Below, piece by piece: positions 14,101 to 23,144 of a stretch of DNA of 64,000 nt. The notes under the pieces are model-generated. The model ran no database searches and was not told the origin of the DNA. It was given only the letters and a program-made list of their open reading frames with translations. The stretch comes from Microvelia longipes (lineage: Eukaryota > Arthropoda > Insecta > Hemiptera > Veliidae): contig JACMZG010001863.1 of the NCBI GenBank assembly GCA_018340805.1, positions 24,048,110 through 24,112,109 of the forward strand, written 5' to 3'. Position 1 is the first letter of the stretch; each line of letters starts with the position of its first letter. A program made the translations under genes and the position numbers.

Positions 14101-15765
14101 CTTCTTGAGCTGCTGCAACAGCCATCCTGAAATAAACAAAGTTTTAAAAAAATTGTAATCATAATTCATATTTTAATTATGTTAAAAAATTATTTCATGC
14201 AAAATGAGAACTCTGTGAAGAGTATATCAATTTACTATTTGTACAAACAGGACAACAATTTTAAGATTTGATATAATTAGAAGACAGTGTTAAGATGAAC
14301 AATAAAAATCCCAAACCAAAAATTAACCAGAGAATCAGAATAAATTAAGACATTTTAAAATAGTTTGACTAAATAATATGTTTATACCTCTCAGTAAGGA
14401 AGTTTAATCTCAGTGAAGAACGTGTTTGCAAAGCACACTGCGTTAAAGAAGTGACACAAAATATTAACACTTGGAATCCTAAACAATAGAGTTCTATGTT
14501 TAGTGTTTAAAAACTGGGAAAATTATCTGTCGAACGCATCCAACTTGTTTGGCGATTGATCACTTCAATGTTATTATTATCACTAGTATAAACATATTTA
14601 GTACTTGTAAATTATTTTGTATAAAAATAATTTTGTTTACATGATAAATAGTAACATTTATTACCTCCATCCAGCAATAATAGTCTGAGGATGAATTTTA
14701 GCTTCAATAAGTTTTTCAGCTTCTCTAAGTAGTTCAGCAGCAAGGACAGTGACAGATGTAGTTCCATCTCCTACTTCATCATCCTTATGGGACAATAAAT
14801 ATAGTTAGTAATACCAAAAAAACATACTGAAGGGGGTACAGTCACTATAGTTTAACACATGGCTAAAATCAGTTGACAGCACAGAAAAATAGTGTTGAAG
14901 AACCAATGAGGTTGGTTTGATTTGAAATAGTTTAACATCCAGGAATAACCTCATTGGTTAAATTATTTTACCACGCTGTCAACTGACTTTAACCATGTGT
15001 TACACTATAAGAAAAAAACACCTCGATATTTTGTCTTCTAATTTTTTCACAGATTTGGCATTGGATCACCAATCACATATTATTATTCTGATCTAGTATG
15101 ACATGTTTACCCAGTGAGTTTATAATGATGTCAACAATTATATTTTCTTTCTTAAATACAAAAATTATCTTTTGGATAGAACAAAATTTGGTGACTACAT
15201 CATTAAAACCTAAAGAAGGCATCTAGCTTTGTTAGATTTTTTAAAAAAGATTAAATAGAGAGTTCCTGATCATTAAAAGACGCTGGACTTAACTGAATGA
15301 ATTAACAAATAAAAAATATACCATGGATCAACATACTTGAACTTTAGACATGTTTACAAGGATTTTGGCAGCAGGATTATCAACACCAACACTCTTTAAA
15401 ATTGTAGCACCATCATTAGTGATTTCAACTACACCATGGTTCCTCCCTGTACCAACTAATATTTTGTCCATACCTGAAAAAAAGATGAAGAGCAGTGTTA
15501 TATATCATTAGAAAAGATAGAGAGAGAGTTGATGTTAGCATAGGTACATCTCTCTTATACTCTTGTATCTAACAAATACACTGCAATAAAATATACCAAT
15601 TTAATAAATAATACATAACTAATAAATTTACATACCTTTAGGTCCCAAAGTAGATTTCACCAAATCTCCAATAGCAATGGCACCAACAAAGCTTGAAAGA
15701 CGAGCTATTTCACCCTTCTCTTCTTCAGCTTGGTGTTTAAAAATTCTAACAGGGTTTAGGGAAAC
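2178..15765 (-). CDS. CCT2: T-complex protein 1 subunit beta (CCT2), exons 2-10
   Basis: This is the beta subunit of the cytosolic group II chaperonin CCT/TRiC, a two-ring ATP-driven folding machine for actin, tubulin and other proteins. Exons on the minus strand are 15636-15765, 15337-15473, 14665-14783, 13977-14126, 10790-10896, 5728-5912, 5049-5296, 3765-4117 and 2178-2350. They total 1602 nt and keep one frame, giving 533 residues; with an initiator Met on a separate exon the protein is about 534 aa, close to the animal norm of 535. Visible family motifs, counting that Met as residue 1, are LGPKG (41-45), NDGATIL (64-70), the ATPase motif GDGTTS (95-100), the apical-domain segment [14 protein letters not shown] (406-410) and LRVDN near the C terminus (514-518). 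All junctions are GT/AG. The stop is TAA at 2178-2180. No frameshift is seen. The intron between 5912 and 10790 carries a complete copia insertion. The identity is essentially certain; only the first exon is unresolved. Confidence 0.96.
2490..2945 (+). repeat. Dispersed repeat, copy 1
   Basis: This segment resembles 46885-47215 in the same orientation. Shared blocks in order are a GGTGTTTT(C/G)AAGA-like start, AGTTTTTACTAAGTT-like, TTGGCACA, and GTGT(A/C)TCCCTTTAT followed by AATAAA(T/C)(G/A)AGTA(G/T)ACAAA. It lies in the last CCT2 intron. No ORF is visible, so this is a diverged non-coding transposon-derived family of unknown class. Confidence 0.6.
5525..5695. repeat. Short inverted-repeat element in CCT2 intron
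   Basis: The left side contains CTCATCTTAAT and the right side ATTAAGATGTGCTCA, which are inverted relative to each other. Several ATGAGCT or AGCTCAT words lie between them. This fits a small MITE-like element next to CCT2 exon 7. The boundaries are approximate and no target duplication was established. Confidence 0.4.
6058..6215 (-). repeat. 3' LTR of the copia element
   Basis: Identical to the 5' LTR over 158 bp. It is preceded on the minus strand by the polypurine tract AAATGAGGGAAGG (6216-6228) and followed by the GAAAA target duplication at 6053-6057. Confidence 0.93.
6223..10230 (-). pseudogene. Copia gag-pol polyprotein, frameshifted
   Basis: The reading begins at 10230 with MDFTKVQVG, a copia-like gag start, and shifts frame near 10040, 9550, 9010, 8460 and 8057. 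Further damage lies around 7600 and 6630. Recognisable parts are the gag body (10072-9560), a CX2CX4HX4C zinc knuckle (about 9490-9530) and a protease-like segment whose usual DSG/DTG reads DNG (about 9370-9400). Next come an HHCC zinc domain and a DDE integrase core with SDNGGEF and [13 protein letters not shown] (8446-9003), then the integrase C-terminal part (8058-8483). A reverse transcriptase with [12 protein letters not shown] and YVDD follows (6634-7581), then RNase H (6223-6700). Because of the breaks no intact polyprotein can be made from this copy as read. Confidence 0.93.
10350..10363 (-). other. Primer-binding site (initiator tRNA-Met internal type)
   Basis: The minus strand directly after the 5' LTR reads GGTTATGGGCCCAG. 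This is the primer site known from Drosophila copia, which primes from an internal part of initiator tRNA-Met. It fixes the inner LTR boundary at 10364. Confidence 0.85.
10364..10521 (-). repeat. 5' LTR of the copia element
   Basis: On the minus strand it begins TGTTGAGGTAC and ends CTTTAATT, followed directly by the primer-binding site. The copy at 6058-6215 is identical. The start TG is canonical, but the end AATT is not the usual CA, an oddity shared by both LTRs. A near-palindrome ATGTCATATATATGACAT lies inside. The LTR is short for a copia element. Confidence 0.93.
11530..11850 (-). repeat. tRNA-derived SINE, copy B
   Basis: On the minus strand the head (11850 downward) reads GGTGGTGTAATGGTTAACAC, which fits a tRNA-like RNA polymerase III box A. 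About 40 nt later GGGTTTGATCTC (near 11789-11800) fits box B. A tRNA-unrelated body follows and ends near the AATTACTATCA tail at about 11533. Copy A at 660-985 shares the body and tail. The long unrelated body and lack of a CCA-ready acceptor stem argue against a functional tRNA gene. Confidence 0.82.
12203..12517 (+). pseudogene. Non-LTR retrotransposon ORF2 C-terminal remnant
   Basis: An open frame of 104 codons without an ATG runs between TAG at 12200 and TAA at 12515. It reads like the region after the reverse-transcriptase domain of CR1/jockey-like LINEs: [18 protein letters not shown], then TRYQSKNNY, then [12 protein letters not shown] followed by a lysine-rich end. In such elements this segment carries the pattern LxVxxLYxxxxxxYxxK followed later by a lone CNSIP-like motif. 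The 5' part of the element was not found. A probable 3' end with a poly(A) tail lies at 13700-13905 on the same strand, so one insertion may span about 12.1-13.9 kb. The clade assignment is tentative. Confidence 0.7.
12518..13099. other. AT-rich DNA, probable LINE 3' UTR
   Basis: Extremely AT-rich, with long T and A runs and no ORF. Its position between the LINE ORF remnant and the tailed segment at 13700-13905 suggests LINE 3' untranslated sequence, interrupted by the foldback element that follows. Confidence 0.4.
13100..13665. mobile_element. Foldback element with internal 140-bp tandem repeat
   Basis: The left end GACCAAGAGCCCCGGGGTG and the right end (reverse complement GTCCAAGAGCCCAGGGGTG) are inverted copies that continue through GTTTTGTTAATAAAAAGT and the following arm. 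The left arm contains about 2.9 tandem units of period 140 (GTTAATAAAAAGTGTAATGG at 13123, with variants at 13263 and 13403), each with CTTCCTGAACAAGGATCTGC. The right arm (about 13510-13650) is a single inverted unit. TA lies next to the right end. No transposase ORF is present. The ends resemble those of the element at 47249-47948. Confidence 0.85.
13666..13905 (+). repeat. Poly(A)-tailed retroelement 3' end
   Basis: On the plus strand the AATAAA at 13872-13877 is followed 13 bp later by fifteen A residues (13891-13905). This is the expected structure of a LINE or processed-transcript 3' end. It fits as the tail of the LINE whose ORF remnant lies at 12203-12517, split by the foldback insertion. 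It ends about 70 bp before CCT2 exon 5. Confidence 0.6.
14846..15009. mobile_element. MITE with about 35-bp terminal inverted repeats
   Basis: The left end TATAGTTTAACACATGGCT continues to CAGTTGACAGC. The right end is its inverted copy (reverse complement begins TATAGTGTAACACATGGTT and also ends CAGTTGACAGC). An inner inverted pair AACCAATGAGGTT / AACCTCATTGGTT gives a second hairpin stem. The element is about 164 bp with no ORF and lies in a CCT2 intron. The terminal TATA makes the exact target duplication ambiguous. Confidence 0.8.
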
Positions 15766-16076
15766 CTGAAGTCATCATAAATTAAATTATTTATTATTTT
15801 TTTCCCTGTAGTAATCAATTATATAAATATAATTTACCTATAAATTTATTTTCACCTTGGGAATTAAGAAATACTATTTTTTAAATAATGAAGGACTTGG
15901 TCCACTGACTCACTGCTGTGGAGAAACACAAATGGTTATAAAATTAATAAATTGTCATAACAAAAATCTAATAATCAAGTAATCATTGTGTACTGGAGTT
16001 TTTCTGTCACACCAGAAATACACAAGTCTAACCGATTAAAACTGACAAGCATATTATATTCCCCGGTACCCTAGAG

Positions 16077-16832
16077 CAGTGGTCCTCAACCTTTTTTAAC
16101 TCATTGCCCCCTTTTAAGTACCTTGCGTGTATCATCGCCCCCCTATCTTATAAGGTGATAAACCAGTATCCAAATTACCTATTAATTATCTTTGTATAGC
16201 TAATACATTATTTAATTACTTGTGTTCATATTCTAAATTAAGAAAATTAAACAACTAAAAACCTAATATTACACATATTTAGTATATTTAATAAAATTGA
16301 GTATGTTTATATACTGACTGGACCAAAAAAAGGATTTTTAGAGGGCTTGTAGAGTATACCTCTATTAGTTTATCCACAAACGTCTTCTCTTTAACCCCAT
16401 AATAATGAATTACGCAAAGTTGTTTAATAACAACTGTTTTGAAGACCCAATTTTTATACATCGTAGCACTAGTTTGTGTCTTTATCAGTTTTGTAGCCAT
16501 AAGTATTATTTTTTTTGCAAAAAATTTAGTTTTAGGCCCCGCAAACCACACCTAATTATCTCTAGCTGGGGCACTCAGGCGCTCAAAAACTTATGTTTTT
16601 AAGCTCACTCTGTACATACTCAGTGGCTCAATACAACTGAGATCAGTTAAGTTGAAATAATATTTCTCTACATTTGCCAATAACTCCCATCATTCCCCAA
16701 ACGTCTCATCACCACCTGCATCGCCCCCCCCCCAACTACTCACTGACCCCTTACTTGCCCCCCTACGTCTCAGCGCCCCTAAATTCTTCAAGCGCCCCTG
16801 GGGGGCGCTAGCGCCCACGTTGATAACCACTG
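16077..16832. mobile_element. hAT-type non-autonomous element with 8-bp target duplication
   Basis: The left end reads CAGTGGTCCTCAACCTTTTT. The right end, reverse complemented, reads CAGTGGTTATCAACGTGGGC. Both fit the CAGNGGTTCTCAA ends of hAT elements. The flanks are perfect 8-bp duplications CCCTAGAG (16069-16076 and 16833-16840), the length hAT transposases produce. The 756-bp interior has no recognisable transposase. The longest minus-strand frame (16288-16551) resembles no family I know. Confidence 0.93.
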
Positions 16833-16869
16833 CCCTAGAGGACCAGCACTGCTCCAGAACTAAATCAAT

Positions 16870-17300
16870 GAGGCTGGACCAGGGGGGGGGGGGGTTAACT
16901 TAAATGAGGAAAAGTTTGGATTAGATTATCGCAAACTGCTAGAAATCAGCGTTGCGGCAGACCTGTGTGGACTACTCATGAACTAACTCTGAAAGCTTTC
17001 CAAAAATTACCAATTATATTTGTAAACTTTAAATTTATGTAAACCATGGCAACTATTGGTTATGACAGCAGCATTTATTGTAATAATAAAATTATTTTAC
17101 TTTTTTTTCCTTATTACTTTAACCCAATAAAAATGGTTCACCATTGTCTTATTACGTATTAAAAAAATATAGAAACTAAACGCAAAAAAAGTTTTTCAAA
17201 CTTAACTTCAAAATAACGCTACTGATGGCTGGTAAGTTTACATTTCATTCAATTATTAAATAACTTAATAGAAATAATCCAGGTAATCAATCACATGTGG
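16870..17300 (+). repeat. Dispersed repeat family R1, copy 1 (plus)
   Basis: This copy shares with 20560-20990 (inverted) the blocks TGTAAACCATGGCAACTATT, ATGACAGCAGCATTTATTG and TACTGATGGCTGGTAAGTTT, and the start near AGGAAAAGTTTGGATT. A third, partial copy lies at 19720-19990 in plus orientation. There is no ORF. It looks like a non-autonomous transposon or LTR-like family; no class can be assigned. Confidence 0.65.
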
Positions 17301-17529
17301 CCGTCTAAATTTAGAAAAAAAACTTAAACACGTTTTTTTAAATTGTTTCAGGCTGCATTAAATGTCGAAATCTATCTTCTAATAAGTGGATAATTTAGCC
17401 ACTACTGTTCTCCTGATTAAATCGATTAAATAAATTGAATAAAATGTTAATTTATTTGCAATCAGAAGGGTATCGTGGAAGTTTAAACACGACGAAGACC
17501 GTGCAAAACACTTTGGTCATTATAAGTAT

Positions 17530-17700
17530 GACTAGAGAGTATAAAAAGTTACTTTCAAATGGAATGTAGGCAAAAAGCAGGAAATTACGCCACGCCTACT
17601 CAGTTGAAAAGTAGGGCTGCCGCGGTGCTAGCGTCGATTGGAATCCAAATTTTCCCACCATTGAGTGTGTTTAGAAGTGTGTGTGAATATACTAATTATA
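17530..17700. promoter_or_regulatory. GC-richer patch with TATA-like motif, function unknown
   Basis: TATAAAAAG (from 17538, plus strand) is followed by a CpG-containing stretch with GGGCTGCCGCGG and an inverted CCAAT box (CGATTGG). It stands out in AT-rich surroundings and lies between the divergently transcribed CCT2 and cype genes. It could be a promoter for either, or a transposon fragment. No transcript boundary can be shown. Confidence 0.25.
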
Positions 17701-18194
17701 ATCAGTGTTCAGGTTATTTCCTTTTTTCAAAAATTCAACCAATAGGGCCCCTCTAGTAATAATATCTCTATGATAACAATAGTCACTATAAGTAGCCCTA
17801 GCAGCAAAAATTTTCTTTTATGACATTCACAGTCATATTGACAGTACAAAATACGTTAATAAAGTCATTTGCTGATTACATTTCACAATAATTAGAATCA
17901 AACTAAAGTCACTGTTCTTACTCTTGAGTAACCATTGTGCACTCACTTGGATAAAGATACATCAAAAACCTTATCTGATTTAGTAGCAAAGATTTGGTAG
18001 GATAGTGAGGTAATTTTTAACTCTAGTTTAGAGAAAAGATCAATAAAAATACTTATTTTTATTTAATTTATAGTATTTAATCATAAAATATTCTCACATG
18101 GCAGCAATAACCTACCGGTCCTATGACATCAAAACAAAATTATCTTACATTTATAAACGATTTTTTATAAAAAGCATACAATTAAATCAATTAC

Positions 18195-18197
18195 CAT
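18195..18197 (-). other. CCT2: Candidate CCT2 initiation codon exon
   Basis: CCT2 exon 2 begins in phase 0 with VSLNPVR directly after an AG acceptor. An upstream exon must therefore supply the Met and end after a complete codon. The minus strand at 18195-18197 reads ATG followed directly by GTAATTG, a usable donor. This would make an intron of about 2.4 kb containing a hAT element and another repeat. A weaker alternative is ATG followed by GTGGGA near 17652-17654. Both are guesses from splice consensus only; the surrounding DNA is repeat-rich and no 5' UTR signal is visible. Confidence 0.25.
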
Positions 18198-18839
18198 TTT
18201 AAGTCTCGGATATCCTCAGAAAATTTCAATCAATAGAATTAATTAAAAGTAAACTTAATTTGAAAAATTAAACTCAAAAAACACTACTTGCAAATCAAGT
18301 TCGGGGAAATGAAGGAGAACGAGAAATCAAAACTAAAGGAAGATCTATAATTGTCTATTTACAGATTTAAAATTTATTTAACTTTGACTCATAAAAATAT
18401 AATACTTTTTAATTTTAATTAAAATTAAAATTTTAATAAATTATATTTATTTATATATATTTTTCTTAAAAAAAAATGTCTTAGAAAACCAAATTTATTT
18501 TTTTTAAATTAAGAAGGCCGTGTATTTTTTAAGGGTTTTTTTCCTCTTTTCAAGTGATATTAATCTATCATTTGTGATTTTTCTGAATAGCTTTGTATTA
18601 AAACTATCATCTAAGGTAAGTTATCTTGTTTATAAAGTACAATAGAGTTGAAGATTAGCCTTCATTCGGTATTGTTTGACCATCTAATCCAGTGCCGATC
18701 TTGCTTATCGTGTCTATGCAAACGGTGGCTTCTGAAATGTGTTTATTATTTAACCCTAGAAACTAAAATTGCCTCAAATGTAATGTACTAGAGCCTTGAG
18801 TAATATTCGTCAAGCTTAAACAAACAAAAATTTGCCTAA

Positions 18840-19570
18840 GGACTCAGTTGCTGACTGGTGACAGTCAGTGCAACTTTAGTGCATTTAAGCGGGTCCATCA
18901 CAGCTGTAGAAAATCCCAAAATGATGTAAAACTTTCTCATAGGAGTTGGGGCAGGGCAGAGACTTGTGATGTAGAAATTCATGCAGTAGGAGAGGGGACG
19001 CGGGACACAGTGGTCCAACTCCCCCAGAATAAACTGTTTTAGATGGGCCTGCTTTAAGTTTAACGTTTCTCCACTAGAAGCAGGTCGGTTCACTTTGTAT
19101 GGCATATATAAAATAGTTCTTCATTTTCAGGATTTAGAGGGATTTTAACAATGTTATACAACTTTTTAATTATTTTAAATGTATAATTTTCATAAAATGT
19201 TATAAAAATATAAACGCTGTCTTATTTTTAACTAGGCCTGATAACCATGACGTGCAGAAATGGAAATTAATTTGTGTGTTTATTGCTTTTTTATTTGTTC
19301 TTTTAATGGAAAATATTCTAAATTTATCTTATTTTCTAAACAAATAATCTTAAAATCAACTAAAAATGTTCAGAAAATTTGTCTTGTTTACATTCTAGTT
19401 TATAGACGTCTCAATTTAAAACTGATAACAGTTGCACAAGGTGAAAACTAGTGCTCGGTGCTGTAGTTGATGCAACTAGCCCCTGTTTTTTTGGGGGACC
19501 ACCTCAAACTAGGGAGTGGACCACTGTGTCTCGCGCTCCCACCCCTACTGTATGAATTTCTACATCAGTT
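18840..19570. repeat. Large inverted repeat with about 60-bp arms
   Basis: The arm at about 18966-19020 (GATGTAGAAATTCATGCAGT ... ACACAGTGGTCCA) is inverted at about 19508-19568 (TGGACCACTGTGTC ... TACTGTATGAATTTCTACATC). The spacer is about 490 bp and AT-rich. This is probably a decayed foldback transposon. Both arms contain runs of C and G not typical of the surrounding DNA. Confidence 0.65.
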
Positions 19571-19719
19571 TAGCAGACTATGGTTATTTTAACATAAGAC
19601 TCGACTTATTGTGGGAAAATTTGGATTCCGGTCGACTCCAGCACGGCAGTGAACCTACTTTTCAAATGAGTGTGCGTGGCTTAATTTCTCCCTTTTTCCC
19701 TCATTCAGTTTGATGTGAA

Positions 19720-19990
19720 CTTTTTATACATTTATTGTAATGAAAATAAATATTTTCCTTTTTGTATCTTATTATTATAATCTAATATAAATAGTTCGCC
19801 ATTATCATGTTGTGTATTACAAAATTCAGAAACTAATGGGTAAAATAAGTTTTTTTAAACTTTCCACAGAACAATACTGATGGCATGTTAGTTAACATTT
19901 CATTCAATTAATTTATTCATTAAATAAATTTAATCAGGTGCAGCATCAGCAAATTTAAACATGTGCAGTATCTTGTCGATATAATTTAAA
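19720..19990 (+). repeat. Dispersed repeat family R1, copy 2 (partial, plus)
   Basis: It shares ATAAATAGTT, a CATGTTGTGTATTAC block and ACTGATGGCATGTTAGTTAA with the inverted copy at 20560-20990, and ends with GCAGCATCAGCAAATTTAAA. It is less complete than copy 1 at 16870-17300. Confidence 0.55.
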
Positions 19991-20221
19991 GACATTATTT
20001 TCAATCAAGTATTTTAAGTTGTATTTCAAGTTTTGATATTGTCATAATTCTGATTAGCCAAAGCACTTCGACAGCCGCTGTCCACTTAAAACTTTCACAG
20101 AACGCTTCTGAAGGCAAGTAAGTTTACATTTCATTTAATAATTAATTTGGGTAATAATGAACAATAGTGGCTAATTACCATGTTCTTAAGGAGTAATTTT
20201 GGCATTTAACACAGCTTAAAA

Positions 20222-20558
20222 TACTTGATTTTATTTATTTATTTATATTTTGAAGAGCCCCTAAACAGATAAACCACAAGTAGGGAACTCTGTATATAAG
20301 AACACAGATTATAATAATCAAAAATTTAAAAATTAAGAATAAAATTAAACTTAACCTAATTGACTACACAGCGTAAATTAAAATTATGTAACTTAAAAAT
20401 AAAATCAAGCCAATAGATTCAGAACAGAGGATAAAGTACAGAAAGTAAATAAATTATCATGAGAGATTGGTAGAGAATTGACAACACTAACAAGACGGAC
20501 AAGAGGGGATAGGGAGGATTTAAAATAATGTCTTAAATTATATAGGCAAGATGCTGCA
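20222..20558 (-). repeat. Possible non-LTR retrotransposon 3' end with TAAA-type tail
   Basis: Read on the minus strand, this segment ends in AATAAATAAATAAA (near 20222-20236), a simple tail of the kind left by some LINEs. Before it a short frame (about 20415-20540) reads LVRLVSVVNSLPISHDNL, similar in style to the extreme C terminus of insect LINE ORF2 proteins. The evidence is weak; a chance AT-rich tail is possible. Confidence 0.35.
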
Positions 20559-20559
20559 C

Positions 20560-20990
20560 GTGTTTAAATTTGCTGATGCTACACATGTTTAAATTTGCTG
20601 ATGACACCTGATTAAATTAATTGAATTAAATGTTAACTTACCTGCCATCAGTAGTATTCTGTGGAAGTTTAAAAAACTTCTTTTACCAATTAGTTTCTGA
20701 ATATTGTAATACACAACATGATAACTGCAAACTATTTATATTAGATTAAAATAATCTGAAACAAAAAGGAAAATAATTTTTTTATTACAATAAATGTTGC
20801 TGTCATAACCAATAGTTGTCATGGTTTACATAAATTTTAAGTTACAAATGTAATCAGTAATTTTTGGAAAGCTACCCTTAGCTTACCCTAAGTTGCCCAC
20901 ACCCGTTTTCCGCAGCACTTATTTCTAGTAGCTTGCGATAATTGAATCCAAACTGTTCCTCATTTTAGTTAATCGGCATGGGACAGGGGC
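20560..20990 (-). repeat. Dispersed repeat family R1, copy 3 (minus)
   Basis: Inverted relative to 16870-17300 and 19720-19990. It contains TGTTGCTGTCATAACCAATA, GTCATGGTTTACATAAATTT and TTACCTGCCATCAGTAGTAT. A 23-bp unit with ATGTTTAAATTTGCTGATG is duplicated at 20561-20610. Confidence 0.65.
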
Positions 20991-21514
20991 ATAGTTTCTA
21001 TGAACACACAGCACATAGTCATCATATCATGAACGCATGTGTAAGCTTTGATTCTTGTACTGCAATAGTTTAGTTGATTGAGCGAGTGTGATGATTTCAT
21101 TACGAATCTTGCTAAAAAACCATGTCTGTTGAGTGTTAAGATTTACACTCAAGCCATAAAGAAGTAAAAATTGGTTAAATTGTGATTTCTTTGCATAAAG
21201 TTGAACTAAAAGAAATTTTTAGTTCTAAAAAATTTGAAAAACTATTCAGTAAAAAATGGTCTCATTAAGTGAAATAATAGTTTGTCTAAAAGTTTATTTC
21301 TTAGATATGATCGCCTCTCGAAACAGCATATAGTGGTAGTGGACCAGATTCCATCTCTAAAAGCCTATTTAACTAGTGTACTTGATATGTTCCGTGGATT
21401 TAGTATCATTGTGTACGTAGTTATAGAAGCCATTATGAATAGGCTAGTAGTTGTTCGTAATTTCTACACTAATAAGTTCTTGTGTTTGTTTAATATATAA
21501 TACAATTTTTTCAG

Positions 21515-23060
21515 ATGGTTATTGCTAAGCCTGTTATGAGAGGTCTCCTTGCAAGGGAAATCAAGAAAGATATCATCGTTGGATTTGGTTTAGCTTTTGT
21601 AGCTGGTGGACTTTTTAAAGTATTTGTTGCTGATGCAAGGAAGAAGAAATATGCTGAATTTTATAAGTAATAATGTTATTTAAATTTGTGGTGATTATTT
21701 ATTTATCATAAATCTAGAAAGTTGTGCTTTCTAGATTTAACTAGAGGTCTTCGGTCTATTGGCTGCTACCCGGTGTGGCTCATGTTTGTCATCCTATAAG
21801 TTTGCCATGTTATTAGTTTATAAGTGGCATACTGTCAGGAAATAAGCAAATTTTCAAATGTATTTTTTCAAAACACGTGATTTGTTTACATTATGTTATA
21901 TGTCAATACATAGAAAACTAATACTGATAATAAAATGTAACTTCGTACATTTTTTAACTATACTTAGTACTTCAAGTGTAAAAATTTGCTGCTCGATCTA
22001 AACACTTTTTTAAGATTTTTTGACATGTTGATAGGGTCATTATTGCGGGTTAATGATGTCACACATATTTCATAAACAAAAGAGAAAGAGTTTAAAAGTT
22101 ATTGTGTCCTATGGAAATATCTATGAACAAAAATCTCACACATACAAATATATATATATATATATATTCTTGATTAATGGGTCCTCCTCTTTCAAAAATC
22201 CACCCTTCTACCCCCTCCATGACCCCAACTTCATAAGCTAAACTTTGCTTTAAAAATTCGCTAAAAACTATTTTATAAACCCCAAGTTTAAAATAAAATA
22301 GTATTATTATAATACTCGTTTTAAGCTTTGTGGCTCTCAGAGATAACTCCAGTGGAAATAACCGCAGGTGACAGTGGCTGCTGTTAGGCTCCAAGTAATC
22401 TAAAGTTTATGATTATTTATTTAAAGGCATTGAGAGTGTAATCTGGGATTTGACCCCCAGACCATTTTGGTGTCAGAATAATTACAAACAAATGAAATAG
22501 TATGGCTAAATTTTTTATACTGTCTTTTTCTTGGTTGAAAAATTGTGAATGTACTGATAGGTAGTATCGAAGATGTGTTCTTTTTTTAATCAATACAAAA
22601 CAGTTGAGAATGAATCAATTGTGTCAGTTTTTTTATCTATTAGTTTTGGGTGAACTGATGGAATTTTATTTGTCCAGTAAATTTTAATTTGAATAATATT
22701 CATTTTATGCTGAAGTCATTGTAACTGAAGTTGATCTGAAATGTGTACTTTTCATTTCCTATATCGACATGATACTTGTGTCAAGTATAATTAGCTCCTA
22801 TTTATTATTAAGATCAAATCATCTACCCATGTAATCTTATGAAATATTAAAATCAGTCATCAGGGAAGACCTGGCAAGATCCATTGTTCAGTTTTATATT
22901 TCAAGACAATTCTATTCATGTATTATTTTATATTTATTTTTATAGTTCAAGACATAATTCTATTGATGTATTATTTTATATTTATTTCTTTAATTTCAGG
23001 AATTATGATGCTGAAGCTGACTTCCAGAGGATGGAGGCTTTAGGACTCTTTTCAAAATAA
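21515..23060 (+). CDS. cype: Cytochrome c oxidase subunit 6C (cyclope)
   Basis: This encodes a small nuclear-encoded subunit of mitochondrial complex IV, in the inner membrane. Coding exons are 21515-21666 and 23000-23060, joined in phase through an AA|G lysine codon, giving 70 aa. The protein starts MVIAKPVMRGLLAREIKK. A hydrophobic segment follows (about residues 20-37, IIVGFGLAFVAGGLFKVF), then VADARKKKYAEFYKNYD and an acidic/hydrophobic tail ending LGLFSK. The pattern MRGLLA, one membrane helix, VAD-RKK-YA-FY-NYD matches animal COX6C, usually about 75 aa. The ATG lies immediately after a TTTTTTCAG acceptor, so an untranslated exon must lie upstream. Its position was not found. A polyadenylation signal AATAAA lies at 23139-23144. 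Confidence 0.95.
22030..22290 (+). repeat. Dispersed repeat family R2, copy 1, in cype intron
   Basis: It shares with 61270-61470 the order GGGTTAATGA(T/C)(G/A)TCACAC, TTTCATAAA, an AT-rich middle with a (TA)n run, CCCTTCTA, and CATGACCCCAAC or ATGACCACAACC-like text. Both copies lie in introns in plus orientation. A related start (GTGGGTTACTGACGTCATAA) occurs near 54165. Confidence 0.5.
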
Positions 23061-23138
23061 TTTTTTTAACTTCTGTTAACATATTCCATATAGTCATGAT
23101 TTAACATATTCCATATGTCTTTAGTATCATCAATTATC

Positions 23139-23144
23139 AATAAA
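23139..23144 (+). terminator. cype: cype polyadenylation signal
   Basis: A canonical AATAAA lies about 80 bp after the cype stop codon on the same strand, a normal distance for a short insect 3' UTR. T-rich DNA follows. Confidence 0.6.

Noticed and set aside
16288..16551. Transposase gene inside the hAT element
   Set aside because: The frame has no recognisable hAT, zinc-finger or dimerisation motif and is short, so it was left as an unexplained frame in a non-autonomous element.
17652..17654. CCT2 start codon at this ATG
   Set aside because: The following GTGGGA is a poor donor compared with GTAATT after the ATG at 18195-18197; kept only as an alternative.
18836..19105. Protein-coding gene on either strand
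   Set aside because: Frames on both strands coincide with the arm of an inverted repeat and match no protein family.
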